Source of the DNA: Chalara sp. BL73
Taxonomy: Eukaryota > Ascomycota > Leotiomycetes > Helotiales
DNA: 64,000 nt
Reading direction: 5' to 3'
Assembly (NCBI GenBank): GCA_918026815.1
Contig: CAKJVC010000171.1
Coordinates: 62,001-126,000, forward strand
Shown here: positions 56,901 through 64,000 of the stretch, one piece after another
Layout of the letters: each line of letters starts with the position of its first letter
How positions within the stretch are numbered: the first letter of the stretch is position 1
Program-made: the position numbers and the translations under genes
Notes under the pieces: model-generated
What the model was told of the DNA's origin: nothing
The model's database searches: none
What the model saw: the letters and a program-made list of their open reading frames with translations, nothing else

Positions 56901-58336
56901 TTGTTGGATTGTGATTGTAGGAAATTATTGGAGCTTCTCCCGGATTCTATAATTATTTTGACTGCTGAACCATACCTTGATTGAAGTTGGACATGATTTC
57001 ATCATGTCTAGAACATTGTGAATTATGTCTGACGCCTCTGGCCACCTTCGCTTTTCGTCTTCTTCGTCTACGCCGTCAAGAAATATGTGTACAGATGGTG
57101 GTTCCTTGATTAATTGTGTAACAAAAGCTCTAATATTTTCGATATTTGAAGAGTTTTGTAGAGTTGCTTCGAGATTGCGCCATTTTGACTCCAATACTTC
57201 TCAAACAACTGGGAGGCTAGATTTCTGGTCGTTTGTAGAGCAGTCCACTGATTGTTGGCCTGGAGAAAGTGAAAAGTAGTGGCAGGGAAATTTTCAAGTG
57301 TTTCCACTTTTTGAATAGCATGGGAACAAAGCACCGATTTTCCGGTTCCAGGACCTCCACGGAGTCATATGACAGAGCTGCTAGAGGTTTTCTCTATCCA
57401 GTCAATAAATGTCACCTCATCAAGTAACCATTCACAGCTAATGTCAAATCGCTTCCTGAAGCTATCTTTGTGAAATTTAAGATTATACTCTTGGACTATA
57501 TCTTCATCAGACCCAGTGTGTCGAAGCCAAGCACTGATAGCTTGATACATGTCACCTAGAGAGGATCAGCATACTTTCAATTGGAGGATATTCGAACTTA
57601 CAAGGCCGATCATTCTGCTGAATTTCCCTCCATTTGACGGATTGGAGTCTTTCCATCTTAGCTTCTCTTCTCTCAACGCCTGCTTCCGTTCTCTCTCGTC
57701 CTGCATCCTCCCTCTCCCCTCTCCCCTTCCAACCCTCGACAATTGGAGCGAATTTCTCAATCTAGTTTGCAGAGTTCTCCATCTCTAAGATGATAGCCGA
57801 TAACTTTTTTGTATTAAATGAGAATGTACTTTTAGTGAGTTGGCAAATGACTACGGCTCTTAGCCTTTGCAAGATTATCAAGAAAGTGTTTTGAATAACA
57901 CTGACTATTCCTAGAACATTATTTATCAATTCTATAGTAAAATAGTAGTATCGCGATATATGCTCGGCAAAGGTATTCACACATATCGGCCGAGCTACTG
58001 TATAAGTCCTCAAACAATGACATTCGCTTTAGTTGGGTTCCCAAGGACAACAGCATATTCCTTATATTGCCGAACAAGTCGAAGTATCTTCCTAAAGCCT
58101 ATTAAATTGTTATTAGGTAGACCGAAAGAACAATATATAATAATTTGGTATGATACATTGATAATACTCTTCATGCCGCCCCAGATGATTGCCGCTGGTG
58201 TTGGATCTGATTGAACTAATCGCGGGTTATAATAGCGCCAGTGAGGCTTGGATAGGGTAGTACCCATGGTATCAGTAATATTATAGAGCGATTGTAATTC
58301 TGTAACTATTGGCTTCAAAAACCTGCCGAGCATCAT
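53925..58336 (-). pseudogene. NACHT-type NLR (STAND) pseudogene
   Basis: Minus-strand fragments line up in order as one large fungal NACHT protein. First is an N-terminal STAND-associated region (58336 to about 57560). Next is CEWLLDEVTFIDWIEKTS leading to a P-loop GGPGTGKSVLCSHA (about 57360-57325), then the Walker B-like HIFLDGVDEED. C-terminal regions follow: a LWAALGHKSF-type segment, an acidic Ser-rich stretch, and a terminal domain with HPSKSLLGW and SLPIYLPDSAR. Lesions are a TGA at 57365-57367 where Trp is expected just before the P-loop, a frame change near 57190, a TAA at 56925-56927, a frame change near 56080 and a TGA near 55535. Some fragment borders are plausible introns, for example near 55600 with an ATACTAAC branch site. 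The gene appears non-functional. Fungal NLRs often act in allorecognition and programmed cell death. Confidence 0.75.
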
Positions 58337-58424
58337 AACACTCTTCTTCTGCGCATGCTGGAGCTCGATTTAGGTGATGCACTCACACATCCTCTGGCGT
58401 ATTTGGATCATTGCTTCTCAGGCA

Positions 58425-59262
58425 TAATGCAGTGGTTCTCCTGGCTGTGGTAAGACACTTACTGCCGAAGCTGTGGCTGAAGCTTGTAAGAAGCCTCTGT
58501 ATCCCGTCAGCACAGGTGATCTGGGAACCAATGCCGACGATGTTGATAAATGCTTAAAACTTATCCTCGAGCTCTCTCAAAAGTGGGACTCTGTATTGCT
58601 TCAAGACGAAGCGGATGTCTTTCTACAGAAGCGGGATAATACTGACATCAAGATAAATGCCGTGGTATCGATATTTCTGCATCATATCGAATACTTTCAA
58701 GGAATATTGTTTCTCACGACGAATCGTATCGATGACTGTGATCCAACCTTCGAAAGTAATGCATGTTCCTATTCAAAATTTCCTGCATACTATTTCTGAC
58801 GTCATACTATCAGGTCGAATCCATCTACCAATCCAATATCCAGATCTGAATTTCAATTCGAGAAGAAGGATCTAGTCAACCTTCATCCAGAGATCATTGA
58901 AATGTGTTGGAGCTTTTAGCCCGATTACAGCCGGAGATCTCGACGACTTGGCTAGACACAAATACAATGGCAGACAGGTTTGTGCTATCTTGCGTTGGAA
59001 GATAACCTTGGAAGAATAATAACTGACATAACTTCAAGATAAAAAACCTCGTAGCTAACGCTCAGTCAATTGCAAAAGCAAAGAAGGCGGAGATCTGCAT
59101 GAACGTCATAAATATGGTAATTGAGGTTCAAACCGCATGGAATGTATCCGAAGGTGAGAACCATGTTATTAGCCATATTTAATTCTATAAATACTGTATG
59201 AACTGCTTCTTGAATATACAGAATTTGGATTTAGCCCAGGTGTCACTTATTACTTTCTCTGA
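58425..59262 (+). pseudogene. AAA+ ATPase C-terminal fragment (pseudogene)
   Basis: A fragment of the fungal AAA+ family often found near HET/NLR genes. The Walker A motif GSPGCGKT (from 58431), KPLYPVSTGDLG and the Walker B-like LLQDEADVFLQKRD are readable in one frame, as is LTTNR. A splice near 58755-58812 would give RIHLPIQYPDLNF. Just upstream of the P-loop the frame hits TAA (58425-58427), so the N-terminal part is missing or out of frame. A TAG at 58873-58875 replaces the Trp normally seen in the RRxIW segment. Further C-terminal family sequence (ITAGDLDDLARHKYNGRQ, IKNLVANAQSIAKAKKAE) continues to about 59262 across frame changes and possible introns. The reading is a decayed gene, head-to-head with the NLR pseudogene. 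Confidence 0.7.
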
Positions 59263-59581
59263 TGGATTCAAATACAATTTGCAAAGGGCGACGATGGTGC
59301 TGTGAAAGCCTTAAATTGAATTTCGATAGAGAGAATAATTTGAAGTGATGCTTAACTTTCCACGATCATGTATTAATGGTTGCAGGCCAGATAATGTGAG
59401 CGTTATTCTTTGATTGCTGTTTTAGTAATATGATGATATTGGCTCTTCCTGGGTTGCGGTCTATTATGGTCCGTGGGAAAACAGCATTATAATTATATGA
59501 TCTGTATAGTTGCCCCCTCGTTGAGATCAATCAATTTCCAGGCCCAAAGTTCAGAACTCTCTATAAATTGTTACAAAGCTA

Positions 59582-61784
59582 TCATCTAATTTCAATATTC
59601 TCAACCTTCATATTGTCCTTTCCTAACTCCCTCCTTACAATATCCCCATCCATATACCCATCTAAATAACACTCGCCCACAACCTCATACCTTCCCAGAA
59701 CATCCCCGTCACATCCTCGCAAAATCAATGGGATACTGCAACCCAGCAACACCCAAACCTGGTCATCCTTCCTCACCCTCGTAGGTGCCATCCCCATGTC
59801 TCCTCCAGCAGTACTAATCAGCCTACGCGTCATCCAATGCGTCGTGTCCTTAAACCTCTTCAAAAACACGGTAAAATCGGGAAGCTTTTCCACTAATTTC
59901 CTAGACTTGAGAGGGAGCGGAGCAATGGGGGAGAAGATGGAGGAGAGAGACTGTCCATGGATAAGAAGAGAGGAGTTGAGCTGGAACCAGGACAAAAATT
60001 GAGGATCTATATCTTGGGGACGCTCTTTGGCCGCGATCAGGAGGGTTTTGAAGACTTTGTAGAAATAGCCCGGCGACAACTCATAGTTTAGGTAGCGGTC
60101 TTCGCGATTTAGTAGGAGGCAGCGGAGGAGCTGTTCTAGGAATTTGGTGGCGGGGTTGGGGACCCCTTCCGGTGGCACATTGGTGTTGGCGGGTGATGTT
60201 GAGGGAATGGTTGGGTGTATTGAGTCCCATGTTGCGTTAGCATGCTCGACTCGATGGGATACTTTCAACCCCCCGATTCCGTCGACATAATTGAGCAATA
60301 TTCCTCGACAATGCAGCGTGCGAAGGTCGGATGAGAGTTGCATTGTCCGTCCAACACCCTCTAGAAGAGGATCTGCCATGTATTCCTTGTAGTTTTGAGA
60401 TCTCTCCGACAACGGACGAAAATTTCCAATGCGATTCTTAGAGATTTGGCACGCCATGGCCGGAATGACCCAAGGTACAACCGTGGCTCTCCAGTCGGGT
60501 ACCCACGACGGCAATGGGCTGTAAGTTGCCAAGTTGATTGCATCTTTGTTAAACCTGTCTGCGAGGCATATGATATCCAAGCTATGATGGTACTCCACAA
60601 ACTCTTTGACCAGCATTGAGTACACCATTGCAACATCATCCTGATATCTTGGCTCTGTTAACTCGCCATCCCACGCAAGGCCGAGAAGAGAGTAAATACG
60701 ATCTCGAGGGTCCGTTGCTTTATAATCTCCAACATATGCTAGAAGCCCGACCAATGATACAATTTCTGGCTCATGCTTCCATTTCAGTATTCGCCGCCGG
60801 ATCCAGACTCCTTCGAATGCTCTTCCTGAGATCAAGCTGTCATCAATCCTGGTGCAGAGGTGTATAGCGTTGGCGGCCATGTGAAGGTCATGCCGACTTA
60901 TATTTTCTTTGCCGCAGTAGAAGACAAATTTCTTGGCTACGATATACTCTTGCAATGTCCAGACTCTTGTCCACCATCTAACTCAAGTCAGTACGATATT
61001 CTTCCCAGTTACTAATTTTCTGAACCTCAATTCTTCAGAATGTCTGAGAAGTTCTTGTACATCTCCAACAATTTTAACGAGCACATTTAGGTCCGCTCTC
61101 GATTTAAAGAGCACCTCAAACACCACTTGCCCTTGAAGCCCACTAGGAAAAGCGAAATATACAACCAATTTACGGATCATCTGAAAAGAATTATATGAAG
61201 GGGGGGGGGGGGAGAGTGACTTACGGTCTCAGCAACAATCTCTCTACCGCTGCCCATTTCTTTCTATCACTCAGCTCTTTACCAAGGATCTTAACTTCCT
61301 TTTCCTTCTGCTTCTCCAATCTTTCCCTATTCTTCAGAAGAACCCGCAGGAAACCGATCCCATCCTCTCCGTCCTTTTTGCCTCGTCCAAGCCATCCCAT
61401 CGTCCATGCCGAACGCTCATAGATCTCCCTCATCATTCGGACCTGCGCATTCCTCTCCACTTCCGCAGCGCCGCCGATCTTCTGATCAATACATATCGAA
61501 TCTATCCACCACCAATATTTATTCAAGCCCTTGTCACCACAAATCACTTCCAGAATGGGATAAAGAGCCTTCAATATAGGAAAAGTGTGCCCATTGACTT
61601 TGATGGAGTTTGAATACTTCTTCTTGCCCCATACATACGAGAGTGTGGTGAAGTCAGGACAGGCTGGGTCGCTGAGGGAGAAGGGCTGTAGGCGGCAAGT
61701 GACATCACCTGATTTATCCCGCTGGAAGCGGAGTAATCGTATTGAATTTGGCGTCTGCAGTGGAATGTATGGGAAGCTATCCAT
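59582..61784 (-). CDS. HET-domain (heterokaryon incompatibility) protein
   Basis: Exons 61784-61225 and 60977-59582 give 651 residues. The 247-nt intron is long for this locus. Its removal joins RLLLRP to WWTRVWTLQEYIVAKK, the standard third HET block. The other blocks are FTTLSYVWGKK (block 1), YWWWIDSICIDQK...NAQVRMMREIYERSAWTMGWLG (block 2) and ATDPRDRIYSLLGLA after the domain. The C-terminal ~350 residues are variable, as is typical. HET proteins trigger cell death upon fusion of incompatible hyphae. The reading frame appears intact, unlike the neighbouring NLR and AAA+ remnants. Confidence 0.87.
60978..61224 (-). other. Long intron of the HET gene, containing an open frame
   Basis: The donor is GTAAGT at 61224 next to a 14-base G tract on the plus strand (61200-61213). 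The acceptor is GAGTTAG at 60978. An open frame of 65 codons (MIRKLVVYFAF...) lies inside but cannot be joined in phase to the flanking exons. It could be inserted foreign sequence or an alternative transcript. Confidence 0.5.
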
Positions 61785-62634
61785 ATTCTCTATCTAATGT
61801 CATGATAAATATATAATGTCTTGATTTGGAGATACTGTTTTCGTTAGGCTACGGGCATGGGATCGTACGGTAAGAACCCCTGTTCCCACCGCATGCGCTT
61901 TCGACCAATAACAATTGTCTATGCATTCATCTACAGACTTCGACATCCAAGCTCACATTTCGGTCGAGTTTGATATATTAAATGTTTGTTAGTGACGATA
62001 TGAGTCAGGATACAGGCATTGTGATGACGATCTATGGGTTAGAATTGTCATGCTCTGGGCTAATGGATCTTCGCGGAATAACTATCGCAAACCTTGGTGG
62101 ACTCAACTGAAGAGAAAATATAAACGTTGAAGGAGGGAGAAGCCTTTTTTTAGATAGTGGAACGGAGTCGAAGAAGGCTTGATAACTTAAAGTCTGCCAT
62201 TTACTCTATTAGGCTTAGCCCAAGCCAAGCTGTTCGTACTCGAAGGAGCATCCTCGAGTCATCAAATGAAGGATACTTGCTGCTTTGACGTCGTATAATC
62301 CCTTGCGTAACACCTAAGCATCCAACCTGGGTTCATATAGACATCAAATATCGAAGCCGCAATAAAGTCAATATCAGTACTTCGCGTATCTCAGGGGTTC
62401 AAGACCCATAATTGTAGCGACTGGATGTGGGCTTCTGCATGTCAGGCCATGGGTTTTAAAGAACCATTATTAACTCAGTCGCCCAACACATGATATATAG
62501 TGAGTCTAAACTAATCCTGGGTATTATAAATGATTTCATGACAACGTAAAACTTTCAAACATGACCTAGAAGAAAATATCAGCATGCAGCTTAACTTCAA
62601 ATCCCTTCCGGTAAAAATACAGCGGTATTAGAAA
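61785..62634. other. Intergenic, 0.85 kb
   Basis: Between the HET gene start and the 3' end of the membrane-protein gene. AT-rich; no feature seen. Confidence 0.5.
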
Positions 62635-63555
62635 TCACCTACTGTTTCGTAGCATTCGTCTTCTTTGCTCTTTCTGCCAAACATCATTCCAAGCCTTCCC
62701 AATCAAAGACACATACATCATCACCACACTAGTCCAAACGAACCCCAAGAATCTATCCGTCCAGCCATCATATCGTCCGCTCCATTGAGTATGGTTCAAA
62801 TCGAGAGGATCCTTTGGTCTGTTTCTTCCTCTGATCGTGTGTGTAATCAGTGCCGAGGAGACCAACAGAGCCGCTCCTGCTAGCTACATCTTATCAGTAC
62901 CGAACGTCAAAGTTAAGTGGAGAGAGGTACGAACCGCCATGAGCACCGTCGAGAGCTTTGCAATATTGAGTTCCAACCACGACCCGGCTCCTGAAAGCTC
63001 ATAAAAATACACCAGTATAGCCAATATGGAGAACACCAACCCCAAGACCAACGTAGCTGCCGGACCCTTTGTATGCACCTCACCAAATTCTACGCCTTCC
63101 GATACGACCGGGTATGACCCATTCTGCGCTGCAAAATTCACAATGAAGGGATCATTGGTCCCAAAATCCCACCCAATAGGCCTAGACACACATTCTGGTT
63201 GTATGTAACGTACGTCACCAGATTCGCCAGCTATCCAGCCAGCACATAGGGAGAGGTAGTGGACTGTAAAGAAGAAGGATCGGATAGGGTATTCGCGTGC
63301 TCCTGATTCATACCCGAGAGGATAGATGAAGTATGGGATGCTGGAGTTGTGCTCTGTCAGAACGGTTTCGTTGTATCGGTAAGCGTACTGTCGCAAGTGG
63401 GTTAGTGAGGGGGGTAGTAGATAGGATGGTGGGAGTACTGTAGCTATTGCGACTTCACTCAGGACGCCTCTTTTGTAGCCCGCGATGAGCGCCAATATCG
63501 AGAACAGAAGGCTCAGAGTGAGGACGAGGAGGACTGCGAGCTGGCGCCAGAGCAT
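62635..63555 (-). CDS. Four-helix membrane protein, Sur7/PalI-like (uncertain)
   Basis: Exons 63555-62935 and 62883-62635, with a 51-nt intron, give 289 residues. The first in-frame ATG is 63555; upstream only GTG is available. One hydrophobic helix at the N-terminus (LAVLLVLTLSLLFSILALIAG) is followed by a ~120-residue extracytoplasmic loop with N-glycosylation sequons (NET, NSS) and two Cys. Three more helices follow: AATLVLGLVFSILAILVYFYE, LSTVLMALAGAALLVSSALI (made at the splice) and FLGFVWTSVVMMYVSLIG. The basic tail ends RRRMLRNSR. This topology is that of Sur7/PalI (eisosome and pH-sensing) proteins, but the cysteine motif is not clear, so function is unassigned. Confidence 0.7.
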
Positions 63556-64000
63556 GTTGGAGATAAGCGGAAGCAAGCAAGGACTAAACTTGTTGGGCAG
63601 TAAGATGGACTTGTCTTCTAGTTGATCTGCCACGAGACCTGGCTTATATGGCGTCTTTCACTGCAGATGATCTTCCTCGAGAGATGCCATCACGACTCGT
63701 GGTGTTCAGAATCGTTCCATGCTGCCCTATAAAGCAGGTTCAAGCGCCCAAGCCTCCCAGCCTCTTGGATGCGGGGTAGCCACCATTTGCATATCTGAGG
63801 AGCTTGGCAGTCACGAGATGAACGGTGAATACAAAAAAGAATGTGTGCAATGCATATTATGTTGGTTGGGATTGTTTAAAATGTATATTCTGGACTTATA
63901 TCGATGTCACAGACCGGAGGGTGGTCTGATGGACTGGTGGTATTGATTGGTGGCCTGTCCTAAGGCATTAGAGGACAAATAGCTACAGCGCCATTAGTCA
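63556..64000. other. Window end, no gene seen
   Basis: Promoter side of the membrane-protein gene. One 75-codon plus-strand ORF has no recognisable feature and was not called. Confidence 0.5.

Noticed and set aside
57549..57788. Plus-strand ORF opposite the NLR N-terminus
   Set aside because: It is the antisense of a Glu/Arg-rich coding stretch and has no features of its own.

Overview
The window is nuclear DNA of a filamentous ascomycete (Pezizomycotina). Most genes carry short spliceosomal introns, typically 46-84 nt, with GTAAGT/GTATGT-type donors. The gene content is fungal throughout: a non-reducing PKS, Zn2Cys6 regulators, UstYa/DUF3328, siderophore enzymes, and HET and NACHT proteins. 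I cannot fix genus or class from sequence alone.

Region 1 (1-19.7 kb) is most of an anthraquinone/benzophenone-type polyketide cluster of the monodictyphenone/geodin/agnestin kind. It holds the 3' end of an nrPKS (PT + ACP, no TE), an EthD decarboxylase-type protein, a DUF1772 anthrone oxygenase, an acyl-CoA ligase with an N-terminal membrane segment, a DUF4243 Baeyer-Villiger (questin) oxidase, a metallo-beta-lactamase thioesterase, an FAD monooxygenase, an SDR, an NmrA-like AflX/MdpK reductase, a versicolorin/T3HN-type ketoreductase and an AflR-type regulator. The likely logic is: PKS chain, released by the MBL thioesterase, then decarboxylation and anthrone oxidation to an anthraquinone, then reduction, hydroxylation and Baeyer-Villiger ring opening. 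The cluster runs off the left edge. No P450, O-methyltransferase, transporter or MdpB-type dehydratase is seen in the window.

Region 2 (19.7-34.6 kb) is mostly gene-poor. It carries an AIFM2-like FAD oxidoreductase, a second Zn2Cys6 regulator and two long stretches without recognisable genes.

Region 3 (34.6-42.9 kb) has a mitochondrial-type beta-ketoacyl-ACP synthase. Next is a UstYa/DUF3328 gene, divergent from a secreted, cysteine-free, Kex2-site-bearing repeat protein. A secreted carboxylesterase and the mitochondrial chaperone CBP3 follow. The UstYa plus Kex2-precursor pair resembles the core of fungal RiPP (dikaritin-like) loci, but the precursor has no Tyr or Cys outside its signal peptide.

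Region 4 (43.4-53.4 kb) is an iron-regulated siderophore mini-cluster: sidA, sidF, sidI and an AIF-like oxidoreductase. Perfect SREA-type sites (ATCWGATAA) lie in the three upstream regions. SidF ends in AKL (PTS1), SidI carries an N-terminal PTS2 nonapeptide, and SidA ends in SKL, which would put the whole acyl-hydroxyornithine pathway in peroxisomes.

Region 5 (53.9-64 kb) is an allorecognition-like island. It has a decayed NACHT-type NLR (nonsense and frameshift lesions), a truncated AAA+ ATPase pseudogene, an apparently intact HET-domain gene with an unusually long intron, and a four-helix Sur7/PalI-like membrane protein.
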